Shown one piece after another: positions 44,022 to 54,032 of a DNA stretch of 64,000 nt (position 1 is its first letter; every line of letters begins with the position of its first letter). The stretch covers positions 1 through 64,000 of the forward strand of contig CAYTVG010000006.1 in assembly GCA_964441755.1 (NCBI GenBank), read 5' to 3'. The notes beneath the pieces were generated by a model that had not been told where the DNA came from, did no database searches, and saw only the letters and a list, made by a program, of their open reading frames with translations. The stretch comes from JAUMBM01 sp964441755 (lineage in GTDB: Bacteria; Bacteroidota; Bacteroidia; Chitinophagales; Saprospiraceae). The position numbers and the translations under genes are program-made.

Positions 44022-47000
44022 TTATTCGTGGAATACTTTCACTACTGCCATTCGTTTCGTGGCTATTTGTTGGCCTGCCTGCAGCGTATAAGTATACGTG
44101 CCGGCCGGCAGTTGACTGACATTCACGGGTAACTGCTGTGCTCCTGCACTAAAATCTGCAGTCTGCGACCACAGCAGCCGCCCGACGGCGTCGCGGACTT
44201 GTAGCTGGACCCTGGAGGCCTCCGGCAATTCGAAACGGATGTTTGTCCATTCAGTACAAGGATTGGGTGCGTTTTGCTCCAGTATAAATACTGACGGCTG
44301 TTCTTCCTCACCTGTACTGCTGGGTGTTTCAAAAATCAAGGTCGGCAGCAGTCGCTGCCCGGCCGCCGTGAAGGCTTCCGGGCGGAAGCCCGTTTCCGTG
44401 ATCGCAACCACCTCTGTCCAGTCATTCACCGGCTGGAGTGCCCGGAAGCTTACCGCAAACAGCATCTCCTCCGGTGACAGCCCGTGTCCCTGTCCGTCCA
44501 TACTAAACCAGCTCAACCGTATGCGCCCGGCTGCCACCTGACTGTTGCCCAATACCACCGACTGCAAGGGTGATGTGGTTGCAGGAGAAAAATTGACAAA
44601 GGCTACTACCGCAGGGTCAAACTCGAGTCCAAACTGGTAACTGACAATATTGTCAAAGTCGTTGCTCCGGAAATACAGGGTGACCATCTCTCCGGCTTCC
44701 GTGTATTCATTAGGCAGATAAAAGGCCAGCGGTGGTGTTGATCGCTCATCAACGACCGATGGTGCCTGTAAAGACGGGTTGGCATGCCCCAGGATGTCTC
44801 CTTTCTTTACACCTGTGAAGTTAACGCTCGTATCCTGGTTCACTTCCATAGTCACAGCCGTGGTATAAGGAAATACATCCGCCGGACCAAAATTCTCGGG
44901 CCAGTCGGTACCGGAAGGTATAAATACCCAGGATGGACAATTGTCCAGAGAGGTCGACAGCCCCACGATCAACCGCTGAATCAACAGCAAATCTGTGGCC
45001 GTGAATGACTGACTACAGTTGACGTCGGCAGCAATAAGCTGGTATGGCGATTGTATCTGAGGAGGCTGCATGCCCAACAAGTACCTTTGACCCACAAATA
45101 AGCCATAGCTGGACAGCCCGTTGAGATAATCTTCACTGACTTTCGACGCACTTAGTTCGTAGGATTCATTGACGGGTACATCGGCAACAGCAAATTGCCC
45201 GTTGGTATCCGCGTCATCCGTCATCTCCATACCCGTTGTCGATACGTGTACAGAAACCTCAGGAATGGGCTCCGCCCAATAGGTGGCTACCTCCCCACTG
45301 ATAACTGCTGCCGGCTGTACCGTAATACCGCCTGCCACAACCTGGCATGTCAACATCTGCAACAGCCCGCCTATGCGGCCGGACAGCGACAGACCGGAGT
45401 TGCTGAAGCTTATCTGAGAGGAACTTCCATAACCACCATTCACCGATACACGGATATAAAAGAGTATAGCATCATCTGACAGATTTACACCTGCCGGATC
45501 AGCCGACTGATAACTAAATGACTGATTGAGGCCATTGAAGTCAGGCAGTATAGCCCCCTGAACAAGCCCGGTAATTTCTGCTACTCCTCCGTCCGAGAAC
45601 TGCAGATTGCCCGTTATGGCCACCAGATTTTGACAGTTGGCTACACGCACCGGAATGTCAACAACCGAGCCACGAGCCGCAGTAAGCTGACCGATGGTAA
45701 TCTCAGGCACAATACCGCCACCGCCAACTACCACTTGTGAGCAGTATTCTGCACTGCCACAGGCACTGTTGACTGTCAGGCAGACTGTATACAAGCCGGG
45801 TCCGGGATAGGTATGCACCGGATTGGCCAGGGTAGACACACTGCCGTCTCCCAGTGTCCACACATAGGTGCCGGCACTTGCGAGGTTCGTGAAAGCGACC
45901 TGATTGCTGCTGCTCTGATAGCTGAAATTAGCGAAGCTGCTGCCTGCTGTACTCCCACCTACGATGATGATTTCTGATCCCAGGCAGCCGTTGATATCAC
46001 TTACAAGAACGACATAACTACCAGCCGGCAGATTGCTGATCAGAAAGGCCGGATTGTTGGTTGATGATGCTCCGCTCACAGCGCCGGTCCAGCTAATCTG
46101 ATAGGGCGCCACACCACCTTGCATTACCAGCCCAATCGCACCTTGCTGAACACAACCGACAGCCGCTACCGTTGTACTTACAAACAAGCTGCTCGGCAGA
46201 TTTTCTACCTCGGCAACCCCCTGCGTACTACATCCGTTGGCATCCGTCACTACAAATGTATAGGTACCTGAAGGGAAGTTAACCAGCGGATAATGGGTGG
46301 CCGAAGTAGTCAAACTACCCGCAACCGGCCCTGTCCACTGTAGCTGATAAGGCCCTTGCCCTCCGCTCAGTCCCACCGTAATTCGTCCCAATCCTCCACA
46401 AGACACCGGCTGCGGAGACAATGAAACCGCCAGATTGTCGGCCAACACACTGACCTGTACCGAGCGCTCATCCGAACAGCCATTGGCATCAATAATCGTC
46501 AGTGAGTACTCGCCCCCCGGCAAATTTGTGATATCAAAAAAGTCTTCTTCTGTTTGGTAAACACCACTCACCGGCCCCTGCAGCATAATCGTGTAGCCCG
46601 GTGATCCGCCGTAAAAGTCCAGCCACAGGCTCGATAATTCTCCGCATCCTCCGGTAATCGGCATATATGACACCTCAAAAGTGTCATCTGCGTTGTCCAG
46701 CACGACACTGGATTCCCGCACACACCCACTGGCGCCCACCAAAGTAAAATGATAGGAACCACTCGGCATACCCGATAACGCCAGGGAGCCGCTGGTACTC
46801 ATGGTTCCGCCCAGATTGTTGGGCCCCTCCCAGGTCAGTAAATGTCCACCACTGCTGCTGCCCGTTACATCCACGAAAATGGTGCCCGTAGGTGCACAAA
46901 GTCCGTCAGCTGTACTCGTAGCCAGTTGCAGCGCATCTTCCTGTGCTGCCACCGTAGCCATCATCTGCGTGCTGCAGTTGTTGGCATCCAGCACTGTAAG

Positions 47001-50000
47001 CGTGTAAGTTCCCGGCACGAGCCCGTTGAGTGTGTAGCTGTTGCCTGACATAGCCGTGATGCCGCTCTGCATACCTCCCCAAGCCAGCGTAAACGGAGGC
47101 TGGCCACCGTTGACCGATAAAGTGATCGCCCCGGGACTGTCGCAAAGAGCAGGGCTGCTGCTAAATTGTAGCTGCGGACTACCCCCGCCTATTATATTCA
47201 CTTGCTCTACTTCCGAGCAGCCATTGGCGTCAATCAACACCACCTGATAACTGCCCGCAGGTACATTGGTCAGGTTAAATGTATTTCCAGACTCCAGACT
47301 AACACCGGATACTGGTCCCGACCAATAAATCCGATAAGGACCCGTACCTGTATTCATCTGCATGCTGATGCCTGCAGGACCACTGCAACCTGACTGGGGC
47401 GTAGCCGTGAACAGATTGACCAAAGCAGGATAGATGACTACCTGATTCTGCTGTTGACAGCCATTGTTGTCAGTTACCCTTACCGTGTAAGTACCCGGAG
47501 GCAGTTGTGTAATTTCGAAGACAGGCTGCCAGATGGTTGATGATCCACTCGCAATACCTTCCCACTGCACCACATAGGGCAATACACCTCCCTGAATATC
47601 GATCCAAATGGTATTGTACTGACCACAGTCATTGTAAATCAATGAAGTATTCATGCCTACACCATTGGACGTGCCGGCTGCTACCGCCACAGTCTCCACC
47701 TCTGTACATCCGTTGGCATCGGTCAACCTGAGCTGATAGCTGCCCCCGGCAAGGTTATTGAGCCAATAAGCAGCCTGCGAGGTCGTAACCGAACCTGAAG
47801 TTGGTCCCGTCCATTGTATCGTATATGGCGGTGTAGCCGCTGCAAACTGTAGCTGTATGCCGGATGCCGCTCCACAACTGCCCTGCTGGGGCGTAGCTGT
47901 CATCAAGTTGACTGTAGCGGGGAAAATAGTCACCTGGTTGATATCCTCACAGCCGTTGGCATCCCGGGCCACAACCTGATAGTTGCCGGGAGGCAGGGAT
48001 TCTATCTCATAACCCGTAGTATTCACTGTAGCAGATCCGTTGACCGGTCCGCTCCATGTCAGCGCAAAAGGTGGCTGGCCACTGTTGATATCTATCCAAA
48101 TTGTATTGTACTGTCCGCAGGCATTGTACAACAGCGAAGAAACCAACTCTACGCCGCCACCGTTGCAGGCCACAGTTGTTGTAATCGTCCGGCTGCAGCC
48201 GCCCGGTTTGGTGATCGTCACCGTATACTGCCCGCAAGGCAGCTGCTGTATGGTGAAATTGTTGCTCACAGTAGTCGTACTGCCGCTGGCAGGCCCCGTC
48301 CAACTGATGGTAGACGGACTCACTGTTCCCGTATTATTAATAGATACCAATACAGACCCGCTGCTTCCGCAAAGACCTGCCGTAGGCAGGAGCGATGCAG
48401 TAAAATTCTGGTTGGTAATGGTAGTTTGCATGGAAGTCATACACCAGTTGGCGTCAGTCACCGAGAATACATAGTTGCCCGGGGGCAGATTGGTGGCCTC
48501 ATAGGTTGGTGTGCTGCGGGTAACGGAACCCGAAGTCATACCGTACCAACTGATTACATAAGGTCCTGTACCGTTGCTCAATGTAACACTCACACTCCCA
48601 TTGCCGGTACATGCTGCATGGTTGGCACTCAAGGCCATCTGGAGGTTGCCCTCCGAGTGTGCAATGCTCACATTTCTACTGCTGCTGCAACCGGCACTGT
48701 TGGTCACCGTGATGCTGTAGTTGCCTACAGGCAGATCTGACAGGGTAAAATAGCCGGAGGAAACATTCCGGTTGCCGGAAGATGCTCCCGTCCAGCTGAC
48801 GGAGAAAGGTCCTGCACTGCCGTTGACATTGACCGCTACGGATCCATTCATCTCACAGACACCATCCATAGGCGTTGTCGTCAGGCTGAATCCCGTACCA
48901 CAAGGAATGTTGATCGTCTCTGCGGTGCTGCAACCGGCTGCATCCAGCAGCGAAACCTGATAAATACCGCAACTGAGTGAAGCAACATCAAAGTTGCGCT
49001 GACTAATGCTTGTGCTGCCCGACTGTGCACCCGACCAACTGACCTGAAAAGGTGGCTGTCCGTTGTATATATCAACCCACAAAGCCCCCGTCGTACCGCA
49101 GTTACCAGCCATACCCATGATACTGGCATTCAGACTGCCTTCATCACTTGTAAGGGTAATCTGTTGTTGTACAAAACAGCAGGCATTGTAGCGCGCTGTA
49201 ACAGTGTAGGTACCGGCAGGCAGGTTTGGAATCGTCACCTGTGAATTTACACAAGGCATCTGCCCGTTGACCGGGCCTGTCCAGCTGAGGGTAAAGGGCG
49301 TTGCAAGGCCACTCACCGATACCTGAATCGAGCCGTTTTGTGAACAACGAGGACTCACCGCCGTCAGTTGCATAGCCGCTAGCGAAGAGCCGATCGTCAC
49401 CGTGCGCTGGTATGTACACCACATATTATCTTCCAGGAATACGGTATATGTGCCTGCAGGCAGATTCGTCAGGTTAAAATTGGCCGTCTGGCTGGTGAAA
49501 AAGCGGGAAACAGGTCCTGTTACTGATACCGAGTAGGGAGGTGTCCCCTGCTGGGCACTGATAGCAATCCCTCCCGGCTGGCCACAAACAGGAGCGGTTG
49601 GCGTTGCTGAAAAGGTCAGGTTGCCCCCCGATGAGCCAACAGTCACTGTACGTGTCAATGAACATCCGTTGCCGGCACTCACAATCAGGCAATAGTTGCC
49701 TGCCGGCAAATTACCAATCGTAAAGGAAGGATTGCTGGTAGTCAGGTTGCGATTGATATTCTGACCATACAATGTAATATTATACGGAGCACTTGCGCCA
49801 CTGATGACACCCTGAACACTCCCCAACATCATACACACCGCCGACTGTGCCGTCAGATTTACCGCCAACTGACTGCTGCCCGGAACGGTCACCGTGGAGG
49901 TTACTGTACAGCCCCGACAATCTGTCACCGAGATAGTGTAAGTACCCGGTGGCAACTGCCCGATGCTGATTGCCTGATTCTGTGTTGTAAAGCTACCCGA

Positions 50001-52349
50001 CACAGCCCCACTATACTGTACCAGATAAGGCCCCTGCCCACCTGTTGTGAGCAGTGAGACGCCACCCGTGAGGGCAGCGCAACTACCCGGCACCGGCAGC
50101 GCACTCAGCAACTGAAAATTACAGGTATTACTGGTGCAGCTGACGGTCAGCCCATAGTTGCTGGTCGCACCATTGACACCATCGACAACTACATAATAGG
50201 TCCCCGCTGCCAAATTGGCAATGATCGATTCAGAAGCTGTGCCTTCATTGCGGCTTGAATATACACAGGAGCCGCGGTCACAACTATTGAACAAGTAAAG
50301 CTCCAGATTGGCTGTGAGCCCTGTAAGTGAGACAATAACCTGGCCGGCAGTCGTCACTGTAAAACTATGAACCCGCTCAGGGCCGTTGTTGCCAATCTGC
50401 AGAGCGCTACCGCTGCAGCCGTAGACCGACACCTGATCGCTACCCTGCAAATTGCTGCCCTGAAACGTTTGTCCGCAGACCAGAGGCACCGCATTGCTGC
50501 AATTCAGGTAGCCACAGCTCACCTCCAGCGAAAATTGTCCCTGCTGGCTCGCCTGACGGCTGTCTACGACGATATAATAAACGCCCAAAGGTGCATTGGC
50601 CAGTACGATGGCCTCATCACCACTACCCACCGTCGTACTTGAACGCAAGCACAACGGTTGGCTGCAGTTGTCGGCAAGCAGAAAAAGATCCAGATCAATG
50701 CCCGGACTAATCATACTGAGCCCTATCTGCAAATCACCTGCCGTCGTTTTATGTAATACATAGACACGGTCAGCACCCGCGTAATTGGTAGTGCCAGTAC
50801 AACCATACTGACTCAATTGATTACCCGAATTAACCGTAGTTTCGTTGGCCAAAAAGTCCCCGCACTGCAGTGGAACAGCCTCCCCGCACCAGGCACTACC
50901 CCCACCGCATATCCCTGCCGAAAAGCTCAAGACCCCCGCCGCTGTTGCTTCGCAGGCATTGGCATAGGTCTGGCCGTTGCAGCCGCACACGGGTTCGTAC
51001 ACAGAAGGGCAGACAGCATTGGGGTTTATCTGCGCAGGATCAACACAGCTTGTATTGCATCGCCCCAATGTATAAAAAGTTATCCCGCTGGCTTCTGCCA
51101 GACAGGCATTTTGGTAAGTTACTCCATTACAGCCACAAACAGGTCTGTCCTCAGCCACACATACGCTGCTGATAATACCCGTACTACTATTGACGGTAAT
51201 ACCTGTGGTTGTCAGTATATACGACGGATCAAAACAATCAGAGCCCGGACAGGGACCTGCAAAGTAGACAGTTACACCCGCAGCCTCCGCCTTACAATCA
51301 TTGGCATAGGTGACCCCGTTGCAGCCACAGACTGGCTCATAGACCGGCGGACAGCTGGCTGTGGGATTAATAAGATCGGGGTCGATGCAATCGCCGTAAC
51401 AAACGCCTTCTGTATAAACTTGTACCCCGGCAGCCTGTGCATAGCAACTGTTGAGATAGGTAATGCCGTTGTTTCCACATACGGGCGCTACCAGTACAGG
51501 GCAGGGTCCTCCGGGGTTGATGTTCAAAGGTACCAACAGCCGCCGTACAGATACAGGTGTCACCTCCAGCCCCGCATTGATCAGCATAGCGCGTTCAATA
51601 ACAAAAGTCACTGCTCCAGGGTTAGTCGTCACATTCAGATTCCCCATTTGCATTTGTAAAGAACCTACAAGACCATAACCACTAATATTGGTGTGGTTGG
51701 TGCGAACCAACGTAATCTCCGCCCGTCCCTGTATACTATCATTGTGTATGAAAGCCTGCAGTGTATTACCCTGTGGATCCAGCCAGCTGTTGGCCGCCCT
51801 TGTAAAAGAAAGGCTGCGCTGCCTGAGCGCATAAGGATCGTACCGAAGTACAAAGGTGATTCCGTAGACGCCCGTCAGGGTATTGTCATCTGAACCCAGG
51901 TAGACATCGAGCGTCAGATTGCTGCCGGGACTTACCGACAGCTGCTGCGGCTCCAGCGCCAGCAAAGGTGACTGGTAGGTAGTATCAATATGGTAAGCAT
52001 CCGCCACAAGCTGGCCGTGTGTTCGCCAAAAATTGGCCGCAATACCGTCTCTGGCATCCTGAAGTTGTACGTGCCCGTTGCCATCAGCATCGGCATAGGC
52101 ATAGTTGAGGCCGCCGGGAAAAGATAAAACCCAGGGCGCAGGCAGTGCCTGCGCTGCCCAGTTTACCGACCCGGCAGCGCGTGCTGCACCCGTTTTATCG
52201 TAAGCAACTCCCCAATAAAGCCAGTCAACACCGTTGACAATTCCATTATTGTTGACATCTCCGGGCCACAGCTGCTGCGCATGGCCCCCGTTAATACAGG
52301 CAAGCAGTATACCCCATACCAAGGTATAACAGGTAAAGTAACGTTTCAT
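44022..52349 (-). CDS. Giant T9SS-exported surface protein with Kazal-like, PPC, SprB-like repeat and cohesin/dockerin-like domains
   Basis: A 2775-residue secreted protein (signal MKRYFTCYTLVWGILLACINGGHAQQ). In order: dockerin-like calcium loops 27-108 (DVNNNGIVNG, DADGNGHVQ); cohesin-like 130-275; four Kazal-like cysteine modules 282-487 (pattern PVCGCNGVTYAN-C-A.AAGV); two PPC-like modules 488-743 (LFLLADNCSQP; YIVVDSR). Then 17 SprB-like repeats of about 82 residues (740-2130), each with a LPAGTY-xVxDANGC end; PKD 2137-2210 (YVWTLGDGS); cohesin-like 2217-2347; a carboxypeptidase-regulatory-like domain to 2416; dockerin-like 2437-2473 (DVNCSQSFTATDLLLIQRLI); cohesin-like 2540-2673. The end is a type A T9SS tail 2687-2775 (LEQNAPNPCTEWTNIRF, LPAGTYTYTLQAG). 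SprB of Flavobacterium is a motile adhesin, so adhesion or gliding is likely. Domain limits are estimates. Confidence 0.85.
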   Translation of the reverse strand: MKRYFTCYTLVWGILLACINGGHAQQLWPGDVNNNGIVNGVDWLYWGVAYDKTGAARAAGSVNWAAQALPAPWVLSFPGGLNYAYADADGNGHVQLQDARDGIAANFWRTHGQLVADAYHIDTTYQSPLLALEPQQLSVSPGSNLTLDVYLGSDDNTLTGVYGITFVLRYDPYALRQRSLSFTRAANSWLDPQGNTLQAFIHNDSIQGRAEITLVRTNHTNISGYGLVGSLQMQMGNLNVTTNPGAVTFVIERAMLINAGLEVTPVSVRRLLVPLNINPGGPCPVLVAPVCGNNGITYLNSCYAQAAGVQVYTEGVCYGDCIDPDLINPTASCPPVYEPVCGCNGVTYANDCKAEAAGVTVYFAGPCPGSDCFDPSYILTTTGITVNSSTGIISSVCVAEDRPVCGCNGVTYQNACLAEASGITFYTLGRCNTSCVDPAQINPNAVCPSVYEPVCGCNGQTYANACEATAAGVLSFSAGICGGGSAWCGEAVPLQCGDFLANETTVNSGNQLSQYGCTGTTNYAGADRVYVLHKTTAGDLQIGLSMISPGIDLDLFLLADNCSQPLCLRSSTTVGSGDEAIVLANAPLGVYYIVVDSRQASQQGQFSLEVSCGYLNCSNAVPLVCGQTFQGSNLQGSDQVSVYGCSGSALQIGNNGPERVHSFTVTTAGQVIVSLTGLTANLELYLFNSCDRGSCVYSSRNEGTASESIIANLAAGTYYVVVDGVNGATSNYGLTVSCTSNTCNFQLLSALPVPGSCAALTGGVSLLTTGGQGPYLVQYSGAVSGSFTTQNQAISIGQLPPGTYTISVTDCRGCTVTSTVTVPGSSQLAVNLTAQSAVCMMLGSVQGVISGASAPYNITLYGQNINRNLTTSNPSFTIGNLPAGNYCLIVSAGNGCSLTRTVTVGSSGGNLTFSATPTAPVCGQPGGIAISAQQGTPPYSVSVTGPVSRFFTSQTANFNLTNLPAGTYTVFLEDNMWCTYQRTVTIGSSLAAMQLTAVSPRCSQNGSIQVSVSGLATPFTLSWTGPVNGQMPCVNSQVTIPNLPAGTYTVTARYNACCFVQQQITLTSDEGSLNASIMGMAGNCGTTGALWVDIYNGQPPFQVSWSGAQSGSTSISQRNFDVASLSCGIYQVSLLDAAGCSTAETINIPCGTGFSLTTTPMDGVCEMNGSVAVNVNGSAGPFSVSWTGASSGNRNVSSGYFTLSDLPVGNYSITVTNSAGCSSSRNVSIAHSEGNLQMALSANHAACTGNGSVSVTLSNGTGPYVISWYGMTSGSVTRSTPTYEATNLPPGNYVFSVTDANWCMTSMQTTITNQNFTASLLPTAGLCGSSGSVLVSINNTGTVSPSTISWTGPASGSTTTVSNNFTIQQLPCGQYTVTITKPGGCSRTITTTVACNGGGVELVSSLLYNACGQYNTIWIDINSGQPPFALTWSGPVNGSATVNTTGYEIESLPPGNYQVVARDANGCEDINQVTIFPATVNLMTATPQQGSCGAASGIQLQFAAATPPYTIQWTGPTSGSVTTSQAAYWLNNLAGGSYQLRLTDANGCTEVETVAVAAGTSNGVGMNTSLIYNDCGQYNTIWIDIQGGVLPYVVQWEGIASGSSTIWQPVFEITQLPPGTYTVRVTDNNGCQQQNQVVIYPALVNLFTATPQSGCSGPAGISMQMNTGTGPYRIYWSGPVSGVSLESGNTFNLTNVPAGSYQVVLIDANGCSEVEQVNIIGGGSPQLQFSSSPALCDSPGAITLSVNGGQPPFTLAWGGMQSGITAMSGNSYTLNGLVPGTYTLTVLDANNCSTQMMATVAAQEDALQLATSTADGLCAPTGTIFVDVTGSSSGGHLLTWEGPNNLGGTMSTSGSLALSGMPSGSYHFTLVGASGCVRESSVVLDNADDTFEVSYMPITGGCGELSSLWLDFYGGSPGYTIMLQGPVSGVYQTEEDFFDITNLPGGEYSLTIIDANGCSDERSVQVSVLADNLAVSLSPQPVSCGGLGRITVGLSGGQGPYQLQWTGPVAGSLTTSATHYPLVNFPSGTYTFVVTDANGCSTQGVAEVENLPSSLFVSTTVAAVGCVQQGAIGLVMQGGVAPYQISWTGAVSGASSTNNPAFLISNLPAGSYVVLVSDINGCLGSEIIIVGGSTAGSSFANFSYQSSSNQVAFTNLASAGTYVWTLGDGSVSTLANPVHTYPGPGLYTVCLTVNSACGSAEYCSQVVVGGGGIVPEITIGQLTAARGSVVDIPVRVANCQNLVAITGNLQFSDGGVAEITGLVQGAILPDFNGLNQSFSYQSADPAGVNLSDDAILFYIRVSVNGGYGSSSQISFSNSGLSLSGRIGGLLQMLTCQVVAGGITVQPAAVISGEVATYWAEPIPEVSVHVSTTGMEMTDDADTNGQFAVADVPVNESYELSASKVSEDYLNGLSSYGLFVGQRYLLGMQPPQIQSPYQLIAADVNCSQSFTATDLLLIQRLIVGLSTSLDNCPSWVFIPSGTDWPENFGPADVFPYTTAVTMEVNQDTSVNFTGVKKGDILGHANPSLQAPSVVDERSTPPLAFYLPNEYTEAGEMVTLYFRSNDFDNIVSYQFGLEFDPAVVAFVNFSPATTSPLQSVVLGNSQVAAGRIRLSWFSMDGQGHGLSPEEMLFAVSFRALQPVNDWTEVVAITETGFRPEAFTAAGQRLLPTLIFETPSSTGEEEQPSVFILEQNAPNPCTEWTNIRFELPEASRVQLQVRDAVGRLLWSQTADFSAGAQQLPVNVSQLPAGTYTYTLQAGQQIATKRMAVVKVFHE
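45950..50120 (-). repeat. 17 SprB-like tandem repeats in the giant protein
   Basis: Coding repeats of about 245 bases each. Each unit begins near a G/GxPPY-type strand such as GGQPPFTLxWxG, has a mid strand SGSxxTSQ, and closes with LPAGTYxVxVTDANGC. Sequence divergence between units is high, so DNA-level recombination is limited. Confidence 0.85.
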
Positions 52350-52698
52350 GGTCTATACAGTTCTTGGTTTATGAACACACGACGACAAAGCAATGCAGCT
52401 TCGCTGTCGCTTAGGCTATCCTGACTTAATCAATAAAAAAAGCTCCGCAACACCGCTGTGAACAGTGCAGGGATTACAAGTAGATATGGTAGGTTTACTT
52501 AATCGAAGGGGTCGCGACACAACACCAGGCGACCTCGCTTAACCCGTACTGCGGGTACTCACTCAAAAGATTTGATTCAATGGTTTCTATAAAGCCATGT
52601 AAAGATAATATCTTACAATTATCCACATGTTTTTTTACAGATTTTTTTTACCGTTTTTTGATAAAAACGACCTTTTCCTTGACAAAAACTACCTTTTC
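52350..52698. other. Intergenic region before the giant-protein gene
   Basis: 349 bases. It holds a small hairpin ACCCG-TACTG-CGGGT (52543-52557), an AT-rich stretch at 52600-52660, and a 21-base direct duplication (52658-52678 and 52679-52699) around the M43 stop. I see no exact promoter box, though the giant gene must start in here. Confidence 0.45.
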
Positions 52699-52699
52699 C
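52658..52699. repeat. 21-base direct tandem duplication
   Basis: Two copies of a TTGAtAAAAACgACCTTTTCC-type unit, two differences between them, at the 3' end of the M43 gene. Recent local duplication is likely. Confidence 0.7.
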
Positions 52700-54003
52700 T
52701 AATTAAGCGCCTTGTTTTTGTACTTTGAGTGCTCTGTCGGCAACACGTAATTTTCCATCAGCACCTTGCCATTGACGACGATCTGCCCCCAGCGGCCTTC
52801 ACGCTGTATCATGGCTACACCCTGCCAGGGCTGTTCACAGGCAGCATGCAGATGTGCATTGTCGAGCACCAGCACGCCACCGGCTTCAACGGTCAGTCGG
52901 CCCGAAGGCGGAAGAGAAACCCTGCACTTGATATGCAGCCGGCCACCAGGCCTGACGGTCACATGCCCCTGCAGATCTTTGGCTCCCGTCCAGACCACCG
53001 TATCCGTGATAAATATGTGTTGCTCGGGCTGCAGTTCGCACCAGACCGGCTTGAGCAGCTTGCGGGCAGGGGCGTAGAGGCTGGACATTCGCTGGTGAAC
53101 TTTTCCAATCTGGCAGGGTGTCCAGGCGAGTTGTAAAGCGCAGTAATCCATAACATTGTTACTGGCCAGGGTATCGCAGGCGGGAGTACCGTCGCGGTTG
53201 AAACAACTGAGCTTGTGGCGGGGCGTATCTGCACAGCCATCCTCTGTATTCCAGGCGTGGCTCAGTCCATAAATATGTCCCACTTCATGATTGATAGCTC
53301 CGCGGCTTTGCCAGTAGCTTTCTTCATTTTCGCCCCACAACCGCAGCCAGGGCCCGGCAATCTTAATAGCATTCCCCAGGGCCACCCCCACAATCCCACC
53401 TTTGAATGTGGGTGAAAAAGTGCTGTCGGCATGATACGGCATAATAAATATATTGAGCACTGTATCGAGCTGTACGCCAAAGGTGTCTATCACTGCGCGC
53501 GAAGCGAAGTTGGCGTTGGGTTTACCCACATGTATATACTCATACAACCCATCGTCGTAGTGAAAATAAATACCATCGTCATTCGGATCGCCCGGGCGGC
53601 CTGTCAGTTCGTACTGAATTCCGATAGGAAGCACCGGTGTAGTATTCCTGTGAGGGAGCCACATGGCACGATTGTTGGCCATGGCATAGTTGGCAGCATG
53701 AATCATACCCCGCGTATAGTTGACAGCGCGCCAGTCGTCCAGATTGGCCGTCCGCTGGCGGTTGTTGAGCCAGTGTACATTAACGCGTACAATCCGCGGC
53801 GGCTGGTGAGCCGGATAAAGGGTATCAGGCTGGTACGACGGCTGTTCGTTGCAGCAGCTGTTGGTCGTCATCTGTCCCGCCTGTTCAGGCGCCGGCTCCC
53901 ACCACTGTATGCTGGGTCGCCCTACGCGTACACATGCATGACTCAAAACTACTGCTAAGCTGATTAGCAGTAGTTTTGGTATTTTTCCTGATATCTGTTT
54001 CAT
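52699..54003 (-). CDS. M43 (pappalysin-like) zinc metalloprotease lipoprotein
   Basis: A 434-residue exported protease. The signal MKQISGKIPKLLLISLAVVLSHAC contains a lipobox (LSHAC, cysteine at residue 24), so it is probably a lipoprotein. The metzincin motif HEVGHIYGLSH is at about residues 237-247, with GLSHAW, then CADTP and the Met-turn candidate NNVMDYC near residue 282, typical of M43B pappalysin relatives. Cysteine-rich and without a T9SS tail. It lies directly upstream of the giant Kazal-bearing protein in the same direction, 349 bases apart. Kazal modules inhibit serine proteases, so it is not their expected target. Its own upstream region is a repeat array and gap. Confidence 0.9.
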   Translation of the reverse strand: MKQISGKIPKLLLISLAVVLSHACVRVGRPSIQWWEPAPEQAGQMTTNSCCNEQPSYQPDTLYPAHQPPRIVRVNVHWLNNRQRTANLDDWRAVNYTRGMIHAANYAMANNRAMWLPHRNTTPVLPIGIQYELTGRPGDPNDDGIYFHYDDGLYEYIHVGKPNANFASRAVIDTFGVQLDTVLNIFIMPYHADSTFSPTFKGGIVGVALGNAIKIAGPWLRLWGENEESYWQSRGAINHEVGHIYGLSHAWNTEDGCADTPRHKLSCFNRDGTPACDTLASNNVMDYCALQLAWTPCQIGKVHQRMSSLYAPARKLLKPVWCELQPEQHIFITDTVVWTGAKDLQGHVTVRPGGRLHIKCRVSLPPSGRLTVEAGGVLVLDNAHLHAACEQPWQGVAMIQREGRWGQIVVNGKVLMENYVLPTEHSKYKNKALN

Positions 54004-54032
54004 GGTGTTTTTTTTCTAAAAGAGTAACTGCC

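Noticed and set aside
45950..50120. Possible CRISPR or satellite array
   Set aside because: Repeats are in-frame coding units of about 245 bases with protein-level similarity, not DNA-level identity.
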